A stretch of 47,884 nt of DNA. Source: an uncultured Parabacteroides sp. (GTDB taxonomy: Bacteria; Bacteroidota; Bacteroidia; Bacteroidales; Tannerellaceae). The stretch spans positions 1 through 47,884 of the forward strand of contig CALBYC010000024.1 of assembly GCA_937890135.1 (NCBI GenBank). The letters run 5' to 3'. The stretch's first letter is position 1, and each line of letters opens with the position of its first letter. The translations under genes were made by a program, and so were the position numbers. The notes beneath the pieces are model-generated. The model did not search any database and was not told where the DNA came from. It was given only the letters and a program-made list of their open reading frames with translations. Shown here piece after piece: positions 1-8,253 of the stretch.

Positions 1-201
1 CGTGCGTCTATAAGTTTGGCTCTGGCTGCTCGAGCTTATGCATTCATCAAGCGCAGAGGCTATGTGATTCCTGAGGATATACGTGCTGTATGCCATGATG
101 TCATGCGCCATCGTATAGGCTTGAGTTATGAGGCAGAGGCGAATAACTTGACGACGGAAGAGGTTATTAGTGAAATATTGAACAAGGTCGAAGTGCCTTG
201 A
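1..201 (+). CDS. MoxR-family AAA+ ATPase, C-terminal fragment (5' end outside window)
   Basis: The reading frame is open from base 1, so this is the end of a gene that begins upstream. The visible 66 residues contain a helical lid-like stretch (RAYAFIKRRGYVIPEDIRAV, then RHRIGLSYEA) typical of the extreme C-terminus of MoxR ATPases, which act as chaperone-like partners of von Willebrand factor A (VWA) proteins. The Walker motifs lie outside the window. Directly downstream are a DUF58 gene and two VWA genes, the classic MoxR neighbourhood, which supports the call. It is probably the first gene of the Bat operon. Confidence 0.8.
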   Translation, partial: RASISLALAARAYAFIKRRGYVIPEDIRAVCHDVMRHRIGLSYEAEANNLTTEEVISEILNKVEVP

Positions 202-264
202 CGTGGCCTGCCTCTTTTGGAATATAAAAGAGAAAAGGAATAAAACTCACTAATTGTAATTGCT

Positions 265-1134
265 ATGGAGACAAGTGAACTGTTAAAGAAAGTACGTCGG
301 ATAGAAATCAAGACAAGAGGCCTTTCTCGAAATATATTTGCCGGGCAATACCATTCCGCTTTCAAGGGGCGCGGCATGGCGTTTAGCGAAGTTCGTGAAT
401 ATCAATATGGAGATGACATCCGCGATATTGATTGGAACGTAACAGCACGTTATGTCCGTCCATACGTCAAGGTCTTTGAAGAGGAACGAGAATTGACCGT
501 CATGCTGTTAATCGATGTATCCGGAAGCCGTGAGTTTGGTACGGTCAACGTGATGAAGAAAGATATCATGACGGAGATAGCGGCGACATTGGCTTTTTCC
601 GCTATCCAGAATAACGATAAAATTGGAGTCATATTCTTTTCCGACAAAGTGGAGAAATTCATTCCTCCGCAGAAGGGCAAAAAACATATATTGTATATAA
701 TTAGGGAATTGATCGATTTCCAGCCAGAGGAACGTAAGACTGATATTGCCCAAGTATTGAAATATTTGACGAATGCCATAAAAAAACGTTGTACCGCTTT
801 CCTGATTTCTGATTTTATCAATAAAGACGGGTACAAAGATGCCTTGACGATTGCCAACCGTAAGCATGACATGGTGGCCATACAAGTGTATGATAAACGT
901 GAAGCGGAATTGCCTTCTGTGGGCTTGATGAAAATGAAGGATGCTGAAACCGGCAAAGAGCAGTGGGTTGATACTTCTTCAGCTCACATTCGAGAAGCTT
1001 ATAACCGGTGGTGGATGAGACGTCAGGCAGAAATGGATAATACATTTAAGAAATGTCGTGTGGATTCTGTCTCCATACTTACGGATGATGATTATGTGAA
1101 ATCCTTGATGACTCTTTTTAATAAACGAAATTAA
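265..1134 (+). CDS. DUF58 domain protein (VWA-like) of the Bat operon
   Basis: A 289-residue protein without signal peptide or clear membrane helix. The conserved DUF58 block is visible (GRGMAFSEVREYQYGDDIRD, then DWNVTAR), followed by a degenerate VWA fold starting at LLIDVSGSREFG, which keeps a DxSxS-like metal site. Family members lie beside MoxR ATPases and are thought to work with them in assembling or regulating envelope or metalloprotein complexes; the exact role is unknown. The gene begins 63 bases after the MoxR fragment and ends 6 bases before the next gene, consistent with one operon. Confidence 0.88.
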   Translation: METSELLKKVRRIEIKTRGLSRNIFAGQYHSAFKGRGMAFSEVREYQYGDDIRDIDWNVTARYVRPYVKVFEEERELTVMLLIDVSGSREFGTVNVMKKDIMTEIAATLAFSAIQNNDKIGVIFFSDKVEKFIPPQKGKKHILYIIRELIDFQPEERKTDIAQVLKYLTNAIKKRCTAFLISDFINKDGYKDALTIANRKHDMVAIQVYDKREAELPSVGLMKMKDAETGKEQWVDTSSAHIREAYNRWWMRRQAEMDNTFKKCRVDSVSILTDDDYVKSLMTLFNKRN

Positions 1135-1140
1135 GAAAAA

Positions 1141-2157
1141 ATGAACTTGATAAAGAAGGTCATATTATCTATCGCTGCACTTTTCGCTGTGTTTATGGAG
1201 AATGGCACGATGACTGCGCAGAATGCTTTGGTTGATGTACGTATCGATTCGGCAGCTATCTTGATAGGTGAGCAGACAGCTTTGCATCTTACGGTAACGA
1301 CGGCTAAAGATAAACCAGTACGAATCCTTATCCCTACGGATACATTGATGAAAGGAGTTGAAATTCTGTCCGTCTCGGCTCCTGATTCTACTTTGATAGA
1401 AAATGACAAATTGGTGATTAAGCAAAATCTTTTGCTTACGTCTTTTGATTCATCCCTTTATCTTTTACCCCCGTTGAAAGTCGTTGATGGCATGGACACC
1501 ATCCAGTCCAATCAGGTAGCATTGAAAGTCTCAACGGTTCCTGTCCATGTCGATAAACCCGAAGAGTTTTACGATATAAAAGAAATATGGAAAGCTCCGT
1601 TTGTTCTGGCTGATTATTATGCGATAATATATGGCGTGCTGTTGACTTTGTTCCTTATCTGTGTAGTAGTGTACATTGTTCAGCGCTTACGTAAAAGGCG
1701 GAGTTCATTGCCTGTCGCAGCTGCATCAGCGCCTAAGTTGCCTCCCTATGAGCAAGCCATCAAAGAACTTGATTCAATTAAGAAGATGAAATTGTGGCAG
1801 CAAGGATTGAATAAAGAGTATTATACCGCTTTGACAGAAACAGTCCGTAAGTACATTGTGGATAGGTTTGGTGTTAACGCAATGGAGATGACTTCCGCTG
1901 AGATTTTGGATATGCTAAGTAAAGAAGAAATTGTTGTTCCTGTATATGATAGGTTGAAACAGATTCTCTTGCTCGCTGATTACGTTAAGTTCGCAAAAAT
2001 TCATCCTTTGCCTGACGAAAATGATTTAAGTTTGACGAATGCTTATTTGTTTGTGAATGAAACTAAACAAAAAATGAAAGCTGCTGATCAAGAAGAAGGG
2101 GAAGAGGTAGGAAATGAGATTTCGAAAGATACAAACGATTCTAAAATAAAGAACTAA
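1141..2157 (+). CDS. Bat-operon membrane protein with periplasmic N-terminal domain
   Basis: A 338-residue protein: a signal peptide (about residues 1-26, ending TMTAQ), a periplasmic beta-rich domain with a BatD-like feel, one membrane helix (about 158-180, YYAIIYGVLLTLFLICVVVY), then a cytoplasmic helical domain (YYTALTETVRKYIVDRFGVN). This layout matches the small BatD-like or DUF4381-like proteins found between DUF58 and VWA genes in Bacteroidetes Bat operons. It probably forms part of an inner-membrane complex with the neighbouring VWA proteins; its biochemical role is not known. The spacing to batA is one base, so translation is likely coupled. Confidence 0.7.
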   Translation: MNLIKKVILSIAALFAVFMENGTMTAQNALVDVRIDSAAILIGEQTALHLTVTTAKDKPVRILIPTDTLMKGVEILSVSAPDSTLIENDKLVIKQNLLLTSFDSSLYLLPPLKVVDGMDTIQSNQVALKVSTVPVHVDKPEEFYDIKEIWKAPFVLADYYAIIYGVLLTLFLICVVVYIVQRLRKRRSSLPVAAASAPKLPPYEQAIKELDSIKKMKLWQQGLNKEYYTALTETVRKYIVDRFGVNAMEMTSAEILDMLSKEEIVVPVYDRLKQILLLADYVKFAKIHPLPDENDLSLTNAYLFVNETKQKMKAADQEEGEEVGNEISKDTNDSKIKN

Positions 2158-2158
2158 A

Positions 2159-3145
2159 ATGATATTTGCGAATCCGACATATTTATATTTATTGCTGTTA
2201 CTGATTCCTTTGGTGGGTTGGTACATTTACAAAATGAGCAAAAGTCAGGCAAGTATGCAAGTCTCGTCGGCTGAAGCTTTCGATGCTCCTGGAATGGCAT
2301 CCTGGAAGGTGTATCTCAGACATCTGCCTTTTGCTTTGCGGATGTTGGCTATTGCTTTCTTGATTGTCGTTTTGGCGCGCCCTCAATCAACGGATAGCTG
2401 GCAGAATTCATCGACCGAGGGCATCGATATAATAATGGCGATGGATATATCCAGCAGTATGTTAGCTGAAGATTTGAAACCTAACCGTTTAGAAGCGGCG
2501 AAAGATGTTGCTGCTTCATTTATTAACGGCCGGCCGAGTGACAATATTGGTTTGGTCGTTTTTGCGGCAGAGAGCTTTACCCAGTGTCCTTTGACGACCG
2601 ACCATGGTGTGTTGCTTAATCTTTTTAAGGATATCCATCCGGGTATCATCCAGGATGGTACAGCCATTGGTTTAGGTTTGGCCAATGCTGTCAGCCGTAT
2701 CAAGGACAGTCAGGCCAAATCCAAAGTGATTATTTTGCTGACTGATGGTGTGAACAATACTGGTGAGGTCGCTCCGGTAACGGCTGCTGAAATTGCCAAG
2801 ACATTCGGGGTACGTGTATATACTATCGGCGTGGGGACAAAGGGTGAAGCCCCTTATCCGATACAAACGGCATTTGGCGTGCAGTACCAGAACGTACCCG
2901 TAGAGATTGACGAGCCCGTATTGAAACAAATTGCGGCGACGACAGGAGGACAATATTTCCGTGCGACTGATAATGCCAGCTTGAAAGAAATTTACTCGGA
3001 AATCGATAAGATGGAAAAGACAAAAATTAGTGTACAAGAGTACAGTAAAAAAGAAGAAGAGTATAAGAATTGGGCTTTGCTTGTCTTTGCATTGTTGCTA
3101 ATTGAAGTCTTATTGAGAAATTCAATATTTAGAAATATTCCATAA
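2159..3145 (+). CDS. batA: BatA, membrane-anchored VWA protein
   Basis: A 328-residue protein with the standard BatA architecture: two N-terminal membrane helices (about residues 8-25 and 57-73), a VWA domain from about residue 88, and a C-terminal helix (NWALLVFALLLIEVLL). The metal-ion-dependent adhesion site is intact: D96, S98 and S100 in MDISSSM, the threonine in DGTAIGLG, and the aspartate in LLTDGVNN. Bat proteins were named for an aerotolerance phenotype in Bacteroides fragilis; the molecular function is unresolved. It sits between the BatD-like protein and batB in a closely spaced operon. Confidence 0.92.
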   Translation: MIFANPTYLYLLLLLIPLVGWYIYKMSKSQASMQVSSAEAFDAPGMASWKVYLRHLPFALRMLAIAFLIVVLARPQSTDSWQNSSTEGIDIIMAMDISSSMLAEDLKPNRLEAAKDVAASFINGRPSDNIGLVVFAAESFTQCPLTTDHGVLLNLFKDIHPGIIQDGTAIGLGLANAVSRIKDSQAKSKVIILLTDGVNNTGEVAPVTAAEIAKTFGVRVYTIGVGTKGEAPYPIQTAFGVQYQNVPVEIDEPVLKQIAATTGGQYFRATDNASLKEIYSEIDKMEKTKISVQEYSKKEEEYKNWALLVFALLLIEVLLRNSIFRNIP

Positions 3146-3159
3146 AAACTGAGAAGTAT

Positions 3160-4179
3160 ATGTTTCGTTTTGCACATCCGGAATTTTTATATTTGTTGTT
3201 CGTTTTACCTGCATTGGCATTATTTTATGTCTATGCTTGTTTGCAAAAACGAAAAGCCATCAAAAGATATGGCAACCCTCGATTGCTGGCAGAGCTGATG
3301 CCTGATGTGTCGGTAAAACGCCAGCATCTAAAGTTTGGATTGTCGTTTATGGCCATAACGGTCATGATATTTGTCATAGCTGGACCTCAATTTGGGACGA
3401 AATTAGAAACCGTGAAGCGCCAAGGGGTGGAAATCATGGTTTGTTTAGATGTTTCCAACTCTATGTTGGCTGAGGACGTTTCTCCTAATCGTTTGGAAAA
3501 AGCGAAGCAAATGCTATCCAAATTGACCGATGGCTTTACAGACGACAAAGTCGGCATGATTGTGTTTGCAGGAGATGCATTTACACAATTACCCATAACG
3601 TCTGATTATATTTCAGCTAAAATGTTCTTATCTTCTATTTCCCCTTCCATGGTGTCTACACAAGGAACGGCAATAGGGGCGGCTTTGAACTTGGCAGCTC
3701 GTTCTTTTACGCCGAATGAGACTTCGGACAAAGCAATCATAGTGATAACTGACGGAGAAAACCATGAAGATGATGCTGTGGGTGCAGCAAAAGCTGCTGC
3801 CGAGAAAGGCATACATGTTGATATCGTGGGTATAGGAGATCCGAAAGGATCTCCTATACCAATAGATGGTAGCAATAACTTTATGAAAGATAATGAGGGA
3901 AATGTTGTTGTCACAAAGCTTAATGAACAAATGTGTAAAGAAATAGCCGCAGCTGGTAATGGCATGTATGTTCGTGCAGACAATACCAACTCTGCGTTGA
4001 AGGCATTGCAGAACGAAGTGGAGAAGATGAACAAGACGGAAATGGACAGTAAGGTTTATTCAGAATATGATGAGCATTTTCAGTCATTAGCTTGGATTGC
4101 ATTGGTCATTTTAGTATTGGAAGTCCTGTTACTTGATCGTAAGAACCATGCGTTTAAACGTTTTTCTTTATTTAAATAA
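3160..4179 (+). CDS. batB: BatB, membrane-anchored VWA protein
   Basis: A 339-residue paralogue of BatA with the same plan: N-terminal helices (about 8-26 and 58-74), a VWA domain with an intact metal site (D97, S99, S101 in CLDVSNSM; TDGENHEDD later), and a C-terminal helix (SLAWIALVILVLEVLLLD). Fourteen bases separate it from batA. Paired VWA genes are diagnostic of the Bat operon and probably form a hetero-oligomer in the inner membrane with the MoxR ATPase acting from the cytoplasm; that arrangement is inferred from the family. Confidence 0.92.
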   Translation: MFRFAHPEFLYLLFVLPALALFYVYACLQKRKAIKRYGNPRLLAELMPDVSVKRQHLKFGLSFMAITVMIFVIAGPQFGTKLETVKRQGVEIMVCLDVSNSMLAEDVSPNRLEKAKQMLSKLTDGFTDDKVGMIVFAGDAFTQLPITSDYISAKMFLSSISPSMVSTQGTAIGAALNLAARSFTPNETSDKAIIVITDGENHEDDAVGAAKAAAEKGIHVDIVGIGDPKGSPIPIDGSNNFMKDNEGNVVVTKLNEQMCKEIAAAGNGMYVRADNTNSALKALQNEVEKMNKTEMDSKVYSEYDEHFQSLAWIALVILVLEVLLLDRKNHAFKRFSLFK

Positions 4180-4195
4180 ATAGGGGAGATAAACT

Positions 4196-4966
4196 ATGAG
4201 TGTAATAAAAAAGCGAAGGAACAGCGCAATAATGAATGTGCGGAATATGATAATTTGCTTCTTGCTGTTGGCGGGTTCTATTTTTGAACTTTCTGCGCAA
4301 AAACAAGAAAGAAAACAATTGAGGAGCGGCAATGGACTTTATAAGTCAGAAAAATACACGGAGGCTGAAGTCGCTTATCGGAAGGCATTGGATGTCAATC
4401 CTCGTTCATTGGAAGGAACCTATAATTTAGGGAATTCATTATATAAGCAAAAAAAATTCCAGGAGGCTGCGGAGCAATATCAACTTCTGACAGGGCAATC
4501 GGAAAAGTTGATGGAGACCAAGGAAGGACAAGCAAGACTGGCTCAAGCTTACCATAATATTGGCAATGTCTGTATGCAGGCAAAAGATTACGGGAAAAGC
4601 ATTGCAGCTTACCAGCAATCATTACGCTTGAATCCGTCTGATGATGAAACCAGATATAACTTGGCTTTAGCTCAAAAGCTATTTCAAAATCAACAAAATG
4701 AAAATCAGAGCCAAAATCAGGATAAGGAAGATAAGCAAGATAATCAAGACAACAAAGATGATCAGCAACAGCAACAGCAACAGCAGCAAGATGATCAGCA
4801 ACAGAATAAGACTCAAGAACAAGAACATCCGAATGAACAAATGAGTAAAGATAATGCTCAGCAGATGTTGGATGCTTTTTTGCAAGATGAAAAAGATACG
4901 CAAGAGAAGGTGAAAAAGGCACAGCAGCAACAGCAGCAGCGCCGTAAAATAGATAAACAATGGTAA
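4196..4966 (+). CDS. batC: BatC, periplasmic TPR protein with Gln-rich tail
   Basis: A 256-residue protein with a signal peptide (hydrophobic stretch MIICFLLLAGSIFELSAQ), then tetratricopeptide repeats (EAEVAYRKALDVNPRSLEGT, YNLGNSLYKQKKFQEAAEQY, AAYQQSLRLNPSDDETRYNL), and a low-complexity tail rich in Gln, Asp, Asn and Lys from about residue 160, with a run of nine Gln. The start at 4196 follows a GGGGAGA ribosome site; an internal ATG at 4232 lies closer to the signal peptide and is a fair alternative. TPRs suggest a scaffolding role among Bat proteins. The reading frame overlaps no neighbour if batD starts at 4987. Confidence 0.85.
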   Translation: MSVIKKRRNSAIMNVRNMIICFLLLAGSIFELSAQKQERKQLRSGNGLYKSEKYTEAEVAYRKALDVNPRSLEGTYNLGNSLYKQKKFQEAAEQYQLLTGQSEKLMETKEGQARLAQAYHNIGNVCMQAKDYGKSIAAYQQSLRLNPSDDETRYNLALAQKLFQNQQNENQSQNQDKEDKQDNQDNKDDQQQQQQQQQDDQQQNKTQEQEHPNEQMSKDNAQQMLDAFLQDEKDTQEKVKKAQQQQQQRRKIDKQW

Positions 4967-4986
4967 GGAATAAAAAAGTGAGAACA

Positions 4987-6801
4987 ATGAAGGATTTGAT
5001 TATCTTTCTCTGTTTTGCATTGACTACGCTTTCCTCGGTGAACGCTGAGGATCATGTTACGTTCAAGGCTTCTGCTCCTCAATCGGTAGTAATGGGTGAA
5101 CAGTTCCGTCTTACGTTTGTAGTGAATGCAGAAGGTAAAGAGCTAAGAGTACAGGAAATGCCTGATTTTGATGTATTAATGGGGCCTTCACAGTCAACTT
5201 CATATAGCAGCAGTTGGGTTAATGGAAAGAATACAAGTGAGACAACGGTTAGTTTTACTTACATTTTGATGCCTAAGAAAGAGGGGACATATACAATTGC
5301 TCCCGCAACCATTAAGGTGAAGGGCGCTACGTATTCATCAAACGGGCTTTCTATAAAAGTACTTCCTGCCGATAAATCAGGAAAATCATCTTCTAATTCG
5401 AGTTCTGGAACATCCAGTGCAACGATAAGCAATGATGATTTCTTCGTTAGGATGATTGTTTCAAAAGCAAATGTATACGAGCAAGAAGGTTTTTTAGTGA
5501 CATTTAAGCTATATGCTGCACGGCCTTGCGGGTTAAGTGGCGCTAAATTCCCTGAATTTGAAGGTTTTTTGGCACAAGAAATAGATTTGCCGGATAAACA
5601 ATGGGTTCAAGATCACTACAATAATCGTAATTATTTCACGGTAGATTTGAAACAAGTAGTCTTATATCCGCAACGTTCTGGACAATTGACAATTGGTAAA
5701 GGTACGTATGATGCTACTATACGTATTTCTACCCCAAGCAAAGCGAGAAGTATATTTGACGACTTCTTTGACTCTTATCGTGACGTGAATAAACAGTTGG
5801 TTTCCCAGCCAGCAACGATTAACGTGAAGCCGCTTCCATCTGGAAAGCCTGCATCATTCTCTGGTGCTGTTGGTAATTTTACGATGACGGCATCTTTAAG
5901 CAATGACCATGTAAAAGCGAATGAAGCGGTTACCGTAAAAGTCAAAATTAGCGGGAATGGTAATTTGAAAGTCTTAAAGAATCCTGAAGTTATTTTCCCG
6001 AATGACTTTGATGTATATGATCCCAAAGTGGATGTTGATACGAAAACAACAACATCCGGTGTGACAGGAAGTAAGAACATTGAATATATGGCCATACCTC
6101 GTTATGCTGGAGATTTTGAAATACCTGCTGTCTCTTTTTCATATTTTGATACCAAGAGCCAGTCTTATAAGAATTTGACATCAGATTCTTTTAAGTTACA
6201 TGTGGATAAGGGCGATAATTCTTCCGCTACAGCATCATCAGTTACAAATTACAGTAATAAAGAGTCTGTGAAATATTTAGGACAAGATATCCGCTTCTTG
6301 AAGACGAGAGGTATACATTTCATTACTCGGCGTGACGACGTATTCTTTGGTTCTTTCCTATATTATTTGGCATATATTGTACCTGCCATCCTGTTTGTCA
6401 TATTTTTTATCCTGTATCGTAATCAGATAAAGGAAAATTCAGATTTGGCAAAAGTGAGGATTAGAAAAGCAAATAAAATGGCAATTAAACGTCTGAAGAA
6501 TGCAGGTAAATTGATGCAGGAAAAGAAAAAAGAGGCTTTTTATGAAGAAATATTGAAAGCTTTATGGGGTTACCTGAGTGATAAACTAAGCATTCCTCAA
6601 GCCGATTTGACCAAAGACAATGTGGAAGCTGAATTAGCAAAATATGGTGTCGATGAACTTTTGACGAAAGAGTTTATGGACATTTTGAATACTTGCGAGT
6701 TTGCGCGTTACGCACCATCACAAGCTCCCGATGCAATGGACAAGTTATATGAATTGACAGCAGATGCTATTGAAAAAATGGAGAATACTATTAAAAAATA
6801 A
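4987..6801 (+). CDS. batD: BatD, large periplasmic membrane-anchored protein
   Basis: About 604 residues from ATG 4987, chosen because the encoded signal peptide (MKDLIIFLCFALTTLSSVNA) starts there; an in-frame ATG at 4960 would overlap batC. A long beta-rich periplasmic region of repeated immunoglobulin-like sandwich domains is typical of the BatD family. One membrane helix follows near the C-terminus (LYYLAYIVPAILFVIFFILY), then a basic, helical cytoplasmic tail with an ALWGYLSDKLSIPQADLT motif that resembles the tail of the protein at 1141-2157. A partner of BatA/B/C/E; no catalytic residues recognised. Confidence 0.9.
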   Translation: MKDLIIFLCFALTTLSSVNAEDHVTFKASAPQSVVMGEQFRLTFVVNAEGKELRVQEMPDFDVLMGPSQSTSYSSSWVNGKNTSETTVSFTYILMPKKEGTYTIAPATIKVKGATYSSNGLSIKVLPADKSGKSSSNSSSGTSSATISNDDFFVRMIVSKANVYEQEGFLVTFKLYAARPCGLSGAKFPEFEGFLAQEIDLPDKQWVQDHYNNRNYFTVDLKQVVLYPQRSGQLTIGKGTYDATIRISTPSKARSIFDDFFDSYRDVNKQLVSQPATINVKPLPSGKPASFSGAVGNFTMTASLSNDHVKANEAVTVKVKISGNGNLKVLKNPEVIFPNDFDVYDPKVDVDTKTTTSGVTGSKNIEYMAIPRYAGDFEIPAVSFSYFDTKSQSYKNLTSDSFKLHVDKGDNSSATASSVTNYSNKESVKYLGQDIRFLKTRGIHFITRRDDVFFGSFLYYLAYIVPAILFVIFFILYRNQIKENSDLAKVRIRKANKMAIKRLKNAGKLMQEKKKEAFYEEILKALWGYLSDKLSIPQADLTKDNVEAELAKYGVDELLTKEFMDILNTCEFARYAPSQAPDAMDKLYELTADAIEKMENTIKK

Positions 6802-6805
6802 CGAA

Positions 6806-7573
6806 ATGAAAACAAAAAGACATATAAAAATATATTGGCTGTTTGTCGTGTTCCTCTTTTTGTCACGAATGACGACAGCACAAGAAGCTTCTTTGAAAGA
6901 GGCAGAAATAGCTTATACAAAAGAAGATTATAAAACGGCAATTGAGTTGTATGAAGGGATTCTGAAAAACAACGGTGAATCGGAAGCTGTCTATTACAAT
7001 TTGGGTAATGCTTATTATAAGGACGGGCAGATTGCTCCGGCTATTTTGAACTATAAACGTGCTTTATTGTTGCAGCCCGGAGATAAGGATGTTCGTTTCA
7101 ATTTACAAATAGCAAAACAAAGAGCCGTAGATAAGATAGAGCCTTTAGGACATTTCTTTTTATCGGACTTGTTTTCTTCTATAAGGGATATAGCGAGTGC
7201 TGACATGTGGGGCGGCATAGGCATCGCATGTTTTTTATTACTCATGTTTTGTCTTGTAGTATTTTTCTTTTCCAAGATTGTCCGTTTTAAGAAAATTGCT
7301 TTTTATGCTGGCTTATTTTTAGTTATTATAGTGATAGCTTCTAATATATTAGGATATAGCCAGGTGAAAGCATTGAAAGAACATTCTGAGGCAATCGTTT
7401 TTGCACCAAGCGTGACAATGAAAAGTTCACCCGATGCAAGCGGAACAGATTTGGTTGTATTGCATGAAGGAACAAAAGTCGCTGTAAGAAGCACTTTGGG
7501 TGATTGGAGTGAAATTGAATTAGAAGATGGAAACATAGGTTGGATGCCAACGAAGGATATTGTGAAAATATAA
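6806..7573 (+). CDS. batE: BatE, TPR and SH3-like membrane protein
   Basis: About 255 residues from ATG 6806, four bases after the batD stop; an upstream in-frame ATG at 6764 lies inside batD and would delay the signal peptide. Order: signal peptide (ending MTTAQ), TPRs (AEIAYTKEDYKTAIELYEGI, YYNLGNAYYKDGQIAPAILN), two membrane helices (about WGGIGIACFLLLMFCLVVFF and FYAGLFLVIIVIASNILG), then a C-terminal bacterial SH3-like domain (MKSSPDASGTDLVVLHEGTK). This matches BatE. It is the last canonical gene of the Bat operon and is followed without a terminator by a PAP2 phosphatase. Confidence 0.9.
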   Translation: MKTKRHIKIYWLFVVFLFLSRMTTAQEASLKEAEIAYTKEDYKTAIELYEGILKNNGESEAVYYNLGNAYYKDGQIAPAILNYKRALLLQPGDKDVRFNLQIAKQRAVDKIEPLGHFFLSDLFSSIRDIASADMWGGIGIACFLLLMFCLVVFFFSKIVRFKKIAFYAGLFLVIIVIASNILGYSQVKALKEHSEAIVFAPSVTMKSSPDASGTDLVVLHEGTKVAVRSTLGDWSEIELEDGNIGWMPTKDIVKI

Positions 7574-7578
7574 CAATC

Positions 7579-8253
7579 ATGTTGGAAAGTTTATTGGTTT
7601 ACGAACGCGATTTTTTCCTTTGGCTTAACGGTTGCCATACTCTTTTTTTTGATAACTTTTTTTGGATGTATTCTGGGAAAGTTGCGTGGGTGCCCTTGGC
7701 ACTCGTGATATTGTTTTGTTTGGTGTATAAGGAAAATAGGAAAGAGTCGGCATTTGTTTTGCTTTTTCTTATACTCACTATATTGTTGTGTGACCAGTTT
7801 GCTTCTCATATATGCAAGCCGCTGTTTGCTCGTTTTCGTCCAACCCATCATCCAGATTTCATGAATGAAGTAAAAACTGTATTTGGATATAGAGGAGGAA
7901 GGTATGGTTTTATTTCCAGTCATGCTGCCAATGCATTTGGATTTGCGACATATCTTTCTTTTTTGCTGCGGAATAAATGGTTGGCTTTGTCGTTTTTTTT
8001 ATGGGCGTTAATCAATTCTTATAGTCGCATTTATTTAGGGGTACATTTTATCTCGGATATTGTACCTGGAGCCATATCGGGGCTTTTCTTTGGTTGGCTC
8101 TGCTATCATCTATATCTCAAAGTCCATTATCGCCTGTTGCCGCAATTTCCGGTGATTTCGTATGGAGAAAAGAGAATAAATGGAATTATTATAGCATTTT
8201 TGCTGACACATCTCATGCTTATTCTTGTGTCAGCATATAAAACCATATTTTAA
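7579..8253 (+). CDS. PAP2-family membrane phosphatase
   Basis: A 224-residue polytopic protein from ATG 7579, five bases after the batE stop. The three phosphatase motifs are complete: K80-x6-R87-P88 (KPLFARFRP), SSH at 113-115 (the usual PSGH motif with Ser for Pro and lacking Gly), and S149-R150-x5-H156-x3-D160. This family removes phosphate from lipids such as undecaprenyl pyrophosphate, phosphatidate or lipid A; the substrate cannot be read from sequence. Its close placement behind batE suggests co-transcription with the Bat genes. Its stop codon interlocks with the stop of the convergent gene. Confidence 0.9.
   Translation: MLESLLVYERDFFLWLNGCHTLFFDNFFWMYSGKVAWVPLALVILFCLVYKENRKESAFVLLFLILTILLCDQFASHICKPLFARFRPTHHPDFMNEVKTVFGYRGGRYGFISSHAANAFGFATYLSFLLRNKWLALSFFLWALINSYSRIYLGVHFISDIVPGAISGLFFGWLCYHLYLKVHYRLLPQFPVISYGEKRINGIIIAFLLTHLMLILVSAYKTIF

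Noticed and set aside
450..956. Long minus-strand frame inside the DUF58 gene
   Set aside because: Antisense to a clearly conserved protein, with no recognisable domain.
4679..4987. Minus-strand frame encoding a Leu/Ile-rich protein
   Set aside because: It is the antisense of the CAG/CAA-rich tail of batC; its hydrophobicity is an artefact of that composition.
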